The position numbers were made by a program, and so were the translations under genes. Under the pieces are notes generated by a model, which ran no database searches, was not told where the DNA came from, and was given only the letters and a program-made list of their open reading frames with translations. From Lachnospiraceae bacterium (GTDB lineage Bacteria; Bacillota; Clostridia; Lachnospirales; Lachnospiraceae): a DNA stretch of 64,000 nt. This document shows positions 17,342 through 27,139 of this stretch, in pieces. Numbering within the stretch: position 1 is the first letter of the stretch; each line of letters starts with the position of its first letter. The stretch is taken from positions 25,724 to 89,723 of the forward strand of contig JAGBLN010000015.1 in the NCBI GenBank assembly GCA_017635395.1. Reading direction: 5' to 3'.

Positions 17342-20300
17342 ATGTTGTACAGCAAAGTGTCCGCAGATCTTAATTTTGTGGAGCGTGAAAAAGAGATCGA
17401 GAAGTTCTGGAAAGATAACAGGATCTTCGAGAAGAGCATTGAGCAGAGGGAGGGCTGCCCTACTTATACATTCTATGACGGACCGCCTACCGCTAACGGA
17501 AAGCCCCACATAGGACACGTGCTTACCAGAGTTATAAAGGATATGATCCCCAGATACCGCACCATGAAGGGAAACATGGTTCCCCGTAAGGCCGGCTGGG
17601 ATACCCACGGACTTCCTGTTGAGCTCGAGGTTGAGAAGCTCTTAGGCATCGATGGCAAGGAGCAGATCGAAAGCTACGGTCTCGATCCTTTTATCGGCAA
17701 GTGTAAGGAATCCGTATGGAAGTATAAAGGCATGTGGGAAGATTTCTCCGGCACAGTTGGATTCTGGGCCGATATGGATGATCCTTATGTAACATACCAT
17801 GATGATTATATTGAGTCCGAGTGGTGGGCCTTAAAGGAAATATGGGATAAGGGACTTCTTTACAAAGGATTTAAGATCGTTCCCTACTGCCCTCGCTGCG
17901 GAACCCCTCTTTCATCCCATGAGGTGGCACAGGGATATAAGACCTTAAAGGAAAGAACCGCCATTGTAAGATTCAAGATCGTGGGTGAAGATGCTTATTT
18001 CCTCGCATGGACGACCACACCCTGGACACTGGCATCCAATATCGCTCTCTGCGTAAATCCCGAAGAGACTTATGTAAGGGTAAAGGCAGCAGACGGATTC
18101 ACATATATTCTTGCTGAGGCGCTGCTTGACAGTGTCCTTGGTTCCATAGAGCGTCCCGAAGGCGCTCCTGCGTATGAAGTGCTTGAAACATACAAAGGAA
18201 AAGAACTTGAGTACAAAGAGTACGAGCCTCTTTACCAGTGTGCAAAGGACGCAGCGGATAAGCAGAAGAAAAAGGCATTCTTTGTATACTGCGATGATTA
18301 TGTAACAATGTCTGACGGTACCGGTATCGTACATATTGCTCCTGCATTCGGTGAAGACGATGCGAGAGTAGGACGTAAATACGATGCTCCTTTCGTACAG
18401 ATGGTGGATGAGCACGGCGTCATGAAGCCTGAGACACCTTTTGCTGGTATGCGCTGCAAGCCCACCCAGCACGAGATAGACGGCGGCGCTGTAAACTGCG
18501 ATCCCGAGGTATTAAAAGAGCTTGATTCGAGAAATATCCTTTTCTCGGCACCAAAGGTTGAGCATGATTATCCTCACTGCTGGAGATGCTCGACTCCTCT
18601 TCTTTACTATGCAAGAGAGTCATGGTTTATCAAGATGACAGCAGTAAGGGATGACCTGGTTGCAAACAATAAGACTGTTAACTGGATCCCCGCAAGCATA
18701 GGTGAAGGCCGTTTCGGCAACTGGCTTGAAAATATTCAGGACTGGGGTATTTCCAGAAACCGTTACTGGGGTACACCCCTCAATATCTGGGAGTGCACAG
18801 ACTGCGGACATCAGGAGGCAATAGGTTCCCGCAAGCAGCTTGAGGAACTCTCCGGAGATCCCAAGGCACAGACCGTTGAGCTTCACAGACCTTATATCGA
18901 TGAGATCGAGTGCAAGTGTCCTAAGTGCGGCAAGGCAATGAAGAGGGTACCGGAGGTTATCGACTGCTGGTTTGATTCCGGTGCAATGCCATTTGCGCAG
19001 CACCATTATCCTTTTGAGAATAAGGAGCTTTTTGAGCAGCAGTTCCCGGCACAGTTCATATCCGAGGCTGTGGACCAGACCAGAGGATGGTTCTACTCAC
19101 TTATGGCTGAGAGTACTCTTCTTTTCAATAAGTCACCTTACGAGAATGTTATCGTGCTGGGACTCGTACTTGATGAAAACGGCGAAAAGATGAGTAAGAG
19201 CAAGGGTAATGCCGTTGATCCTTTTGATGCGCTTTCAAAGTACGGAGCAGATGCCATCAGGTGGTATTTCTACATCAACTCCGCACCCTGGCTGCCTAAC
19301 CGCTTCCATGGCAAGGCTGTTCAGGAAGGTCAGAGAAAGTTCATGGGAACGCTCTGGAATACATATGCGTTCTGGGTACTCTACGCAAATATCGATGAGT
19401 TCGATGTGACAAAGTACAGTCTTGAATATGACAAGCTTTCCGTAATGGATAAGTGGCTGTTGTCTAAGCTTAATACTGTGATCGGTGAAGTGGATGATAA
19501 CCTTAACAACTACAGGATACCTGAGGCGGCAAGGGCACTGCAGGATTTCACGGATGAAATGAGTAACTGGTATGTGCGCCGCTGCCGTGAGCGTTTCTGG
19601 GCAAAGGGAATGGAGCAGGACAAGATAAATGCTTACATGACTCTTTATACCGCGCTGGTTGAGCTGTCCAAGGCAGCAGCACCCATGATCCCCTTCATGA
19701 CTGAGGAGATTTATCAGAACCTTGTATGCAGTGTGGATAAGTCTGCAAAGGAATCCATTCATCTTTGTGACTTCCCGAAGGTAAATGAAGCAATGATCGA
19801 TAAGAAGCTTGAGGAAAACATGGAAGCTGTCCTTAAGATCGTTACCATCGGCCGTGCCGCAAGAAACAGTGCAAATATCAAGAACCGCCAGCCTATCGGT
19901 GAAATGATAGTAAAGACTCCGGTTGTACCCGACGAGTTCTATACTGCAATAATCAGGGAAGAGCTGAATGTTAAGAATGTAAGGTTTGCCGATGATGTAA
20001 GTGAGTTTACTTCTTATACCTTTAAGCCCCAGCTTAAGACCGTAGGTCCTAAGTACGGCAAATTCCTTAAGGGCATACAGCAGCACCTTGCAGGTCTTGA
20101 CGGAAATGTCGCAATGGCAGAGTTAAAGGATAAGGGCGCCATCACCTTTGATGTCGACGGAAACGAGATCTCCCTCGCTCTGGAAGACCTGCTGATCAGC
20201 ATGAGCCAGAAGGACGGCTATGCCGCAGAAGCAGACGGACCGGTGACCGTTGTAATGAATACAAATCTTTCCGAAGAGCTTATCGAGGAAGGTTTTGTAT

Positions 20301-20536
20301 ATGAAGTGATCTCCAAGCTCCAGACCATGAGAAAGGATTCCGGATTCGAGGTAATGGACCGCATAGAGGCTGCATTTACCGGCAATGACAAGCTGCAGGA
20401 TATCATAAAGAAGAATTCCGATATGATCTCCGGCAAGGTTCTTGCGAATGAGTTTAAGTTCGGCGAGACTTTTGATAATGCAAAGGAATGGGATATCAAC
20501 GGCGAGAAGCTTACGATTTCCGTGAAGAAAGTCTGA
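17342..20536 (+). CDS. ileS: Isoleucyl-tRNA synthetase, type 2
   Basis: Charges tRNA-Ile with isoleucine. The class I motifs are present: PHIGH at 55-59 and KMSKS beginning near Lys616. The editing domain lies between them (TTPWTLASN). Zn-binding Cys pairs occur near CPRCGTP and CKCPKCGK. The C-terminal part ends in a DUF5915-like segment and lacks the C-terminal zinc finger of the E. coli type, which places it in the eukaryote-like type 2 group. That group is generally tolerant to mupirocin (family knowledge, not tested here). 1064 residues. The frame stays open 29 codons upstream, but this ATG has the strong GGAGG site and matches the family N-terminus. Confidence 0.96.
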   Translation: MLYSKVSADLNFVEREKEIEKFWKDNRIFEKSIEQREGCPTYTFYDGPPTANGKPHIGHVLTRVIKDMIPRYRTMKGNMVPRKAGWDTHGLPVELEVEKLLGIDGKEQIESYGLDPFIGKCKESVWKYKGMWEDFSGTVGFWADMDDPYVTYHDDYIESEWWALKEIWDKGLLYKGFKIVPYCPRCGTPLSSHEVAQGYKTLKERTAIVRFKIVGEDAYFLAWTTTPWTLASNIALCVNPEETYVRVKAADGFTYILAEALLDSVLGSIERPEGAPAYEVLETYKGKELEYKEYEPLYQCAKDAADKQKKKAFFVYCDDYVTMSDGTGIVHIAPAFGEDDARVGRKYDAPFVQMVDEHGVMKPETPFAGMRCKPTQHEIDGGAVNCDPEVLKELDSRNILFSAPKVEHDYPHCWRCSTPLLYYARESWFIKMTAVRDDLVANNKTVNWIPASIGEGRFGNWLENIQDWGISRNRYWGTPLNIWECTDCGHQEAIGSRKQLEELSGDPKAQTVELHRPYIDEIECKCPKCGKAMKRVPEVIDCWFDSGAMPFAQHHYPFENKELFEQQFPAQFISEAVDQTRGWFYSLMAESTLLFNKSPYENVIVLGLVLDENGEKMSKSKGNAVDPFDALSKYGADAIRWYFYINSAPWLPNRFHGKAVQEGQRKFMGTLWNTYAFWVLYANIDEFDVTKYSLEYDKLSVMDKWLLSKLNTVIGEVDDNLNNYRIPEAARALQDFTDEMSNWYVRRCRERFWAKGMEQDKINAYMTLYTALVELSKAAAPMIPFMTEEIYQNLVCSVDKSAKESIHLCDFPKVNEAMIDKKLEENMEAVLKIVTIGRAARNSANIKNRQPIGEMIVKTPVVPDEFYTAIIREELNVKNVRFADDVSEFTSYTFKPQLKTVGPKYGKFLKGIQQHLAGLDGNVAMAELKDKGAITFDVDGNEISLALEDLLISMSQKDGYAAEADGPVTVVMNTNLSEELIEEGFVYEVISKLQTMRKDSGFEVMDRIEAAFTGNDKLQDIIKKNSDMISGKVLANEFKFGETFDNAKEWDINGEKLTISVKKV

Positions 20537-20562
20537 ACCAACCTGATCATTTAATTCTGAGA

Positions 20563-20595
20563 CCGCATTCCCATATTAAGGGGATGCGGTTTTTT
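20563..20595 (+). terminator. Terminator of ileS
   Basis: CCGCATTCCC (20563-20572) pairs with GGGGATGCGG (20580-20589), followed by TTTTTT. Confidence 0.92.
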
Positions 20596-20746
20596 ATGGT
20601 ATATTTTTCTTCTATTTTTCAACTAATTTCCACAATATTATGATAAAATTACATATTGAGCTGTGGGCTGTGCGGGCTAAGTGGTATTAAGCCAAAAGAG
20701 TCCGTACCTGCTGTATGCAGATATCTGTTAAAGGATATGTTGAACT

Positions 20747-21463
20747 ATGAGCAATATAGAAGAAAATAAAGAGAATAAGGCTGAGATTAAGGAATCAGCA
20801 TCATCGGACAGCCGTAAGAGTGCAGCATTGCCTTTCGGAGCCGGAATGGCACTGGGAATAGGCTTAGGTGTGGGCATCATACTTACTGTTGGTGTGGTTC
20901 TGGTTGTAGGTTTTATAAAGAACCTTAAGAGTCCCACAGAGATGCTTATGGATGAGATCCCCGAGGTGGAGGATAAGCAGGAACTGGATATCAAGGTCCT
21001 GCAGGATGAACTGACCAATATCAGCGAGCTGGCAGTTCTTTCTACCCAGTACAGCAATGCGGCAAGCTTTTCTGATGCAAAGGAGATACAGGGGTGGGAG
21101 ATTCCCCTTACGGAGAGTAAATTTGTCATAACCTATGACGGCGAGATCAAGGCCGGTGTGGATATGGAAGAAGTAATAATAACGGTGGAAGATAACATCG
21201 TGGATGTGACACTGCCTGAGGCAGAGATCCTAAGTCATGAGATAGATCCTAATTCAGTCCAGGTACTTGATGAGAAGTCCAGCATTTTCAATCCTATTTC
21301 CGTGGGCGATTTTGCCCAGTTTGAGGAAGACCAAAAGGAAATAATGGAAAAGAAGTATGTTGAGCAGGGACTTCTGCTTGATGCTCATGACAGGGCTGAG
21401 GATTTTATAAAGAAACTTTTTGAGACTATACTTCCGGAAGGCTATATAGTTAACGTGCACTAA
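20747..21463 (+). CDS. DUF4230 membrane protein
   Basis: 238 residues. A short charged N-terminus (1-30), one Gly/Val-rich membrane helix (about 31-58), then an extracytoplasmic DUF4230 domain. This domain includes ELAVLSTQYS, GEIKAGVDMEEVIITVEDN and VTLPEAEILSHEID. The molecular function of DUF4230 is not established. It is followed 20 bp later by a tail-anchored coiled-coil protein, so the two probably act together at the membrane. It is about 210 bp after ileS and separated from it by a terminator. Confidence 0.8.
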   Translation: MSNIEENKENKAEIKESASSDSRKSAALPFGAGMALGIGLGVGIILTVGVVLVVGFIKNLKSPTEMLMDEIPEVEDKQELDIKVLQDELTNISELAVLSTQYSNAASFSDAKEIQGWEIPLTESKFVITYDGEIKAGVDMEEVIITVEDNIVDVTLPEAEILSHEIDPNSVQVLDEKSSIFNPISVGDFAQFEEDQKEIMEKKYVEQGLLLDAHDRAEDFIKKLFETILPEGYIVNVH

Positions 21464-21483
21464 TAAAAAATTGGAGGTCAGAC

Positions 21484-23463
21484 ATGGATAATTTTATGGA
21501 CAAGCTTGCGGAGCGGTACAACGCACAGGATATGATCCGTGCCAATTCACAGGCGGAGCAGACGCAGATGCACAACCTTGAGGAGCAGGTTGGTGCATAC
21601 GAGGCTGTTCTTCAGGAGATGCGGAAACTGAACTACCGCAATACGGAACTGACCGAAAAAATGTATGCCCTCGTTGATGAGAGCATGGAAAAAGTAAAAA
21701 CGCTCAAGCTTGAGGCTGCTGCAGGCGGTGTAGATACTGAGGCGGTTTCAAGGGAGATGTCCGAGGCAGTATCAAAGGCTGTGGGCGCAGCGGTTGGCAA
21801 CATGGACGAGACCATGGTGCAGACCCTTTCTGAGTCATTGCGCAATGCCATAGAGCAGCCGGCAGCAGAGCTTAAGCAGTCTTCTGTGGCTGTACAGAGT
21901 TCCGCCCAGGATGTGCGCACTGCCACAGACGGCATACGTGAGGACATACAGGCTGTAAAAGATTCAATAACAGCGCTTCGTAATGAAATTCAGGACGGTT
22001 CTCTTTCAAAGGAAGAGGACATGTTTGCCGCTGATGAGATCATGGTGACAAACGACGCCATTGTGGAAGGCATAAACGAGCTGAAGGCGTCAAAAAATGA
22101 GCTGGCAATCAGCATTGATGAGGTAAAGGCGGCATCCTCCGATATAAATGAGGCTGTCGAGGAAATAAAAGCTTCTAACGAACTTATACTTGAGCAGATA
22201 AGCGTGATAGTGAATTCTGCGGATGCAAAGGTTTCAGCAGAGCAGGCTGATGCTGAAGCGGCTGAAGCTGAGGCGGCAGCAGAAGAGACAAAGGCAGAAG
22301 AATCCGGAGAGCCTGAGGTAAATTCTGTTCTTGAAGAAATCTCAGGTATTAAGGATGGCATTTTCTCCATACAGCAGACCCAGACCAATACGGAAGATAC
22401 CCTGGCTGCTATGTCAGTAGCGCTTAAGTCTGCCATTGATGATATAAACAGAGGATCTGATAATGATTCGGTATCCCGTGAAATTTCAGACCTGGCTGAG
22501 TCAGGTAACAGGCTGCAGGCATCTGTGGATCAGCTGGCTGAGTCTGACGCAAGGGTACAGGAAACACTGAGCCAGCTGTTGGAGTCAAATACTCAGATAC
22601 AGGGAGCACTGGGACAGCTTGCCGAGTCTAATACTAAGATTCAGGAAACTCTTGCCCAGGGCGGCGATAACACAAAGCTGCAGGAGTCCCTTGACCAGAT
22701 TGCTGAGTCTGACGCTAAGCTTCAGGATACTTTGGGCCAGATGGATACCAAGCTGCAGGAGACTCTGAGTCAGGTTAATGAGTCTGAGGGAAAGGTGCAG
22801 GAGGCATTAGGCCAGCTTACTGCTTCAAATGCACAGATAAAGGGCATTTTGATTGAATTAAAGGATTCTGATGATAAGCTGCAGGAGTTCCTTGGACTGC
22901 TTTCGCAGTCAAATTCCCAGGCACAGGATATTATGGCTGTCGTTAATTCGGGCAACAGCGAAATGAAACAGGCCATGACGGATATCTATGATGCCCTCAA
23001 TGCTAGTCGCAATGCCATAGCTGACATCAGGAATCAGCAGAGCATTATGGAGCAGGGCCAGTTTGACCAGATCAATGCCCAGCAGGACAAGCTTAAGAAG
23101 GCACTTGAAACCCTGGACCTTGTCAGTGAAAGGCTGAATACTTCAATAGAATCCCTTGAGGCTGCTATAGCGAAGCTTCAGGAAGAGAAGGAAGAAGAGC
23201 CGGAAGAGGAGTCAATCTCTGAAAAGCTTGAAGAGAGGTTTAAGCTGAATGAAGAGTTCATGCATAAGGAAAGCGTGAAGGTTTACCGCAATGTTCAGGC
23301 TATACTTAATGAGAAGAGCGAGAAGCAGTCAGATTCTTCTGACTCACTGAAGAAAGAGATAAAGAAGGCCGTAGGCGGCGTAAAGGGCATAGCACTGTTT
23401 ACCCTTATACTGACCCTTATTGACCTGACTGTGTTAGTTTTGCATATATTTGGTATAATTTGA
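21484..23463 (+). CDS. Tail-anchored coiled-coil repeat protein
   Basis: 659 residues, not recognised as a named family. Almost the whole chain is helical and coiled coil. Residues about 330-480 hold degenerate repeats of the form QLAESNTKIQETL (QLAESDARVQETL, QLLESNTQIQGAL and others). An Ala/Glu-rich stretch lies near 250-280. The only membrane helix is at the very C-terminus (about 637-657), with basic residues before it, so the body should lie in the cytoplasm. It resembles the signalling part of chemoreceptors in general pattern only; no receptor hairpin motif was seen. RBS TTGGAGG. The gene pairs with the DUF4230 gene. Confidence 0.75.
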   Translation: MDNFMDKLAERYNAQDMIRANSQAEQTQMHNLEEQVGAYEAVLQEMRKLNYRNTELTEKMYALVDESMEKVKTLKLEAAAGGVDTEAVSREMSEAVSKAVGAAVGNMDETMVQTLSESLRNAIEQPAAELKQSSVAVQSSAQDVRTATDGIREDIQAVKDSITALRNEIQDGSLSKEEDMFAADEIMVTNDAIVEGINELKASKNELAISIDEVKAASSDINEAVEEIKASNELILEQISVIVNSADAKVSAEQADAEAAEAEAAAEETKAEESGEPEVNSVLEEISGIKDGIFSIQQTQTNTEDTLAAMSVALKSAIDDINRGSDNDSVSREISDLAESGNRLQASVDQLAESDARVQETLSQLLESNTQIQGALGQLAESNTKIQETLAQGGDNTKLQESLDQIAESDAKLQDTLGQMDTKLQETLSQVNESEGKVQEALGQLTASNAQIKGILIELKDSDDKLQEFLGLLSQSNSQAQDIMAVVNSGNSEMKQAMTDIYDALNASRNAIADIRNQQSIMEQGQFDQINAQQDKLKKALETLDLVSERLNTSIESLEAAIAKLQEEKEEEPEEESISEKLEERFKLNEEFMHKESVKVYRNVQAILNEKSEKQSDSSDSLKKEIKKAVGGVKGIALFTLILTLIDLTVLVLHIFGII

Positions 23464-23484
23464 GAATAATGTTCAGAATTTATG

Positions 23485-23538
23485 ATCGCAGCATGGGGGG
23501 ATTGATCTGCGGAGGATCCTCATTGCTGCGATTATTTT
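23485..23538 (+). terminator. Terminator after the coiled-coil gene
   Basis: ATCGCAGCA (23485-23493) pairs with TGCTGCGAT (23524-23532), followed by TATTTTG; an inner GATC-containing arm adds pairing. Confidence 0.75.
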
Positions 23539-23613
23539 GTGTAAATGGAATGTAACAGGAATAAGGAGCTGACGGATATAAGCGTCTGCCGGCGCGCAGC
23601 ACATGAGGATTCC

Positions 23614-24183
23614 ATGAGCAAGATCGACAGAAAGATTTCAGAAAACTTAAAAAGGATCCGTAAGTCCAGGAACCTGAGCCTGGATGCTCTTTCTACGCGC
23701 ACAGGGGTAAGCAAGAGCATGCTGGGGCAGATCGAACGCGGCGAGTCCAATCCTACGGTCGCCACCATGGAAAAGATTGCCGAGGGACTGAGGATAAGCT
23801 TTGACGAACTCCTTTACAGCCGCGAAGAAGACATAATGGTTATTGATCCTGACAGAACCGACATATACATGAAGAAGGAAGGCAAGTACCGTATACGCCA
23901 GATATTCGGTTATGACAGCAGGCGTTCCTTTGAAATGTACCAGGCTGAAATCTACCCGGGCGGAAGCATGAAGGATATCACGGACGAGGAAGATACGGTG
24001 CGGTACTTGACAGTTATTGAAGGCGAGCTGCTTTTCCGGGCTGGCAATGAAGTCTATACTGTGAGTACAGGCGACGAGATAAGGATAGCCGGCGGCAGGG
24101 ATTACACTATAGAGAACCGTTCCGGAACTTTTGCGAGAGTGTCGGTCATAATCTCTTACGAACGGAGCAGCAGGAGGTTTTAG
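23614..24183 (+). CDS. XRE-family regulator with cupin domain
   Basis: A predicted cytoplasmic DNA-binding regulator. The N-terminal HTH (about 6-62) reads LKRIRKSRNLSLDALSTRTG, then SKSMLGQIERGESNPT. The C-terminal cupin_2 domain is at about 110-185 (EIYPGGSMKDI, EGELLFRAGNEVYTVSTGDE). Such HTH-cupin proteins usually bind a small ligand and control nearby metabolic genes; neither ligand nor target is known here. 189 residues from the chosen ATG, which has GAGGA just before it. The frame is open to 23545, but that ATG has no ribosome site and falls next to the preceding terminator. Confidence 0.85.
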   Translation: MSKIDRKISENLKRIRKSRNLSLDALSTRTGVSKSMLGQIERGESNPTVATMEKIAEGLRISFDELLYSREEDIMVIDPDRTDIYMKKEGKYRIRQIFGYDSRRSFEMYQAEIYPGGSMKDITDEEDTVRYLTVIEGELLFRAGNEVYTVSTGDEIRIAGGRDYTIENRSGTFARVSVIISYERSSRRF

Positions 24184-24252
24184 TTCGGCTCTTTTACTGA
24201 ATGACCATAGTCTGGATATAAGGTTTACACCGATGGGAGTTATGTCACCGTT

Positions 24253-24281
24253 TTGACAAAGGGAATGTTTTACGATATAAT
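24253..24281 (+). promoter_or_regulatory. Strong promoter of murA
   Basis: TTGACA at 24253-24258, 17 bp, TATAAT at 24276-24281: a consensus vegetative promoter. Confidence 0.85.
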
Positions 24282-24335
24282 TCCCACGGATTATGAGCGC
24301 AGGGATTATTTTCTGCGTGATATTGGAGATGTTTT

Positions 24336-25631
24336 ATGGAAAGATATGTGATCAGGGGAGGACATCCGCTGGTAGGAGAAGTTACCATCGGAGGGGCCAA
24401 GAATGCTGCGCTGGGAATAATCGCTGCAGCTATCATGACTACAGACCCTGTAAGAATAGAGAATATTCCGGATGTTACCGATACGGAAGTGTTGCTCAAG
24501 GCTGAGAAAGGCATAGGTGTAAAGGTAGATCACGAGGATAGGCATACCGTCATCATTGACAGTTCAAAGCTTAACAGCACTTTCATTGATGATGAGTACA
24601 TGAAGAAGATCCGTGCATCTTATTATTTTGTAGGTGCGCTTCTTGGCAGGGATAAGAGGGCAGAAGTTCCTCTTCCCGGCGGATGTAATATCGGCGTGCG
24701 CGGTATAGACCAGCACATCAAGGGCTTCAGGGCACTGGGCGCAAAGGTGAATATTGCGCATGGCTGCATATCTGCTGAAGCAAAAGAGCTTCACGGCGCA
24801 CATATTTTCTTTGATAAGGTTTCAGTAGGCGCTACTATAAATGTAATGATGGCTGCTTCGCTTGCGGCCGGAAGGACAGTTATAGAGAATGCCGCAAAGG
24901 AACCTCATGTCGTTGACATCGCCAACTTTTTAAATAGCATGGGAGCCAATATCAGGGGCGCGGGAACCGATGTTATCCGCATCCGTGGCGTAGAGCGTCT
25001 GCATGGCACTGATTATGCCATCATTCCCGACCAGATCGAGGCCGGTACTTATATGGCTGCAGTAGCTGCCTGCCAGGGCGATATGATCATAAAGAATGTC
25101 ATACCCAAGCATCTGGAGTGTATCACTGCAAAGCTTTCCGAAATCGGCTGTCAGATAACAGAGTTTGACGATGCGGTGCAGGTTACAAGGTATGAGCCTC
25201 TTTCTTCTACCCAGGTGCGTACCCTTCCTTATCCCGGATTTCCCACGGATATGCAGCCCCAGATAACGGTTGCGCTGGGACTTGCCCAGGGAATAAGCAT
25301 AGTAACCGAGAGTATTTTCGATAACAGGTTTAAATATGTTGATGAGCTGATCCGCCTTGGAGCTTCCATAAAGGTTGAAAACAATATGGCGCTTATCACC
25401 GGCGTTTCTAAATATACCGGTGCAGGAATCGTAGCTCCGGATTTAAGGGCGGGTGCGGCACTGGTACTTGCGGGCCTGGCAGCAGAGGGCGAGACTGTTA
25501 TTGATGATATAAGTTACGTTGAGCGCGGATATGAGGATTTAGACGTGAAGCTCCGTGATCTCGGTGCAGATATAAGGAAAGTATCTTCTGATTGGGAGTA
25601 TGAAAAGACCAAGCTCAAGCTGGTTGAATAA
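24336..25631 (+). CDS. murA: UDP-N-acetylglucosamine 1-carboxyvinyltransferase
   Basis: Transfers enolpyruvate from PEP to UDP-GlcNAc, the first committed step of peptidoglycan synthesis, in the cytoplasm. The EPSP-synthase fold is recognised by GGAKNAAL near 19-26, the catalytic loop LPGGCNIGVR with Cys117 (the residue attacked by fosfomycin), and PGFPTDMQPQ near 302-311. Its 431 residues are slightly longer than the usual 417-425. It is a single gene between its own promoter and a terminator. Firmicutes often have two MurA copies; whether this is the main one cannot be told. Confidence 0.93.
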   Translation: MERYVIRGGHPLVGEVTIGGAKNAALGIIAAAIMTTDPVRIENIPDVTDTEVLLKAEKGIGVKVDHEDRHTVIIDSSKLNSTFIDDEYMKKIRASYYFVGALLGRDKRAEVPLPGGCNIGVRGIDQHIKGFRALGAKVNIAHGCISAEAKELHGAHIFFDKVSVGATINVMMAASLAAGRTVIENAAKEPHVVDIANFLNSMGANIRGAGTDVIRIRGVERLHGTDYAIIPDQIEAGTYMAAVAACQGDMIIKNVIPKHLECITAKLSEIGCQITEFDDAVQVTRYEPLSSTQVRTLPYPGFPTDMQPQITVALGLAQGISIVTESIFDNRFKYVDELIRLGASIKVENNMALITGVSKYTGAGIVAPDLRAGAALVLAGLAAEGETVIDDISYVERGYEDLDVKLRDLGADIRKVSSDWEYEKTKLKLVE

Positions 25632-25666
25632 AGTTTCAGGACCGGCAGTATAGATAGCTGGAATTT

Positions 25667-25691
25667 AAAAAGGGGATGTTCCCCTTTTTTT
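25667..25691 (+). terminator. Bidirectional terminator between murA and the HD-GYP gene
   Basis: AAAAAGGGG, a 5-nt loop, then CCCCTTTTTTT. The A and T runs on both sides allow it to end transcription from both converging genes. Confidence 0.9.
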
Positions 25692-25720
25692 GTTTCCTCG
25701 TTTTGTGGAAAAAATTCTGA

Positions 25721-26884
25721 TTACAGTATCTGTGTGATGGACAGCTCCGGATTCTTCGCAAGCTCCAGGAAGTCTCCGTTTTCCAGCTGAACCATAGGCT
25801 TTGACAGGCGCTGCTTGTTTATCCATTTTACTGTGCCGATGCGTCCGTCGCTTAGGGCGACTCTGTTATCTATATAGGTGTTAACAACACTCTCTAAGAA
25901 GGTCATTATGAAGACCACGTCATATTTTTGCAGACCTTCCTGCTCAAATATCTCTATTACCTTGAAAGGGCACATTCCTTTTCTGTAGACCCTGTTGGAG
26001 GTCATGGCATCATATACATCGGCGATCGCTACCAGCTTTGCAAATTTGTCAATCTTATCTCCGGGAAGATGCATGGGGTAGCCGCTGCCGTCGCATTTTT
26101 CATGGTGCTCCAGTGCGGAAAGCTTTATATGCTCACTTATGTTCTGATTCTGCAGTATGCGGTAACCGAAAATGGGATGTGACTGTATGGTCTTGAACTC
26201 TTCATCCGTCAGTTTTCCGGGTTTCTTGATTATCTCATCGTCGATCCTGAGCTTACCTATGTCATGGAGCGTTCCACAGGCTGTGGCAAGCTTTACCTCG
26301 TCAGGGGACATCCCTAACCACTGTGCGAACACATTACAGATCATGGCCACATTCATGCTGTGGGTGTAGGTAAGGTCATCGAAATCACGCATGTTGTGGA
26401 GCATGTCAAATACGCTGAAGGTATTGGACTGGGAAGCGATGATCTTCATGGTGTTTCCTATCAGGTCATCAACCTTGACGGGAGTGTTTTTTTCCACTAT
26501 TTCGTTCAGAGAAGCTCTGAGGGTACCGACGTTCTCGGTAAATTCCGAACGGAACTGCTGGTACTGGGGTGAGGCCTTGAGCTTTTCAAAATGGGAAGGC
26601 TCCTCAAATTCAGGGATGACAGAGTCGTGTTCATCGGCAGTCCTGCCCAAAAGTGCATCGGCAACGGAAGCAACACCCTCTTCCGCTTCTTCCTCTTCTA
26701 TCTCTTCGACCTCTATACCCACCGGATCTTCTATACGGATATCTTTGATATTGTATGTTGAAAGCCTGTAGATGGCTCTGTCTGTAAGTGTCAGTCCCTT
26801 GGGGAGGATCAGCTGTCCGTCAACGATAATGTCGCTGGCCACCACCATTCCGGGTATGAGTATGTCGGTTCTTACATGTTTCAT
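25721..26884 (-). CDS. HD-GYP domain protein, probable cyclic-di-GMP phosphodiesterase
   Basis: 387 residues, cytoplasmic. An N-terminal segment (1-60, ILIPGMVVASDI and LPKGLTLTD) is often found before HD-GYP domains. An acidic linker follows. The HD-GYP domain (about 160-350) has HDIGK near 207-211, HHEKCDGSGYP near 260-270 and DVYDAMTSNRVYR. HD-GYP proteins usually degrade cyclic-di-GMP and so affect motility and biofilm. It is a single gene convergent with murA. The ribosome site is weak; the start is fixed by the conserved N-terminus. Confidence 0.9.
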   Translation of the reverse strand: MKHVRTDILIPGMVVASDIIVDGQLILPKGLTLTDRAIYRLSTYNIKDIRIEDPVGIEVEEIEEEEAEEGVASVADALLGRTADEHDSVIPEFEEPSHFEKLKASPQYQQFRSEFTENVGTLRASLNEIVEKNTPVKVDDLIGNTMKIIASQSNTFSVFDMLHNMRDFDDLTYTHSMNVAMICNVFAQWLGMSPDEVKLATACGTLHDIGKLRIDDEIIKKPGKLTDEEFKTIQSHPIFGYRILQNQNISEHIKLSALEHHEKCDGSGYPMHLPGDKIDKFAKLVAIADVYDAMTSNRVYRKGMCPFKVIEIFEQEGLQKYDVVFIMTFLESVVNTYIDNRVALSDGRIGTVKWINKQRLSKPMVQLENGDFLELAKNPELSITQIL

Positions 26885-26984
26885 ATTGTATCAGGCACGC
26901 TGCCGAAGTTCCGGGGCAGGTGCGTCCCCCCTTTCAGTGTGTATTATCTATATTTTAACTTATTTTAAGTAGAAAATAAAATGT

Positions 26985-27013
26985 TTTTCAAATATGGGAA
27001 TAAGTTATATAAT
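26985..27013 (+). promoter_or_regulatory. Promoter of the lipoprotein gene
   Basis: TTTTCA, 17 bp, TATAAT at 27008-27013, in a very AT-rich intergenic region. Confidence 0.5.
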
Positions 27014-27139
27014 GATAACTGTTTAAAACAGATATGTTCTGAATAATGTATTATCTGACGGATTGGAAAAATTAAGAAAATTAAGCAAAACGAAGAAATC
27101 CGTAGATATTTTTGGTAAACATACCAGGAGGAGAAAATT

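Noticed and set aside
22500-22900. CRISPR-like spaced repeats
   Set aside because: The repetition is in-frame coding for degenerate coiled-coil units, with no constant DNA repeat or unique spacers.
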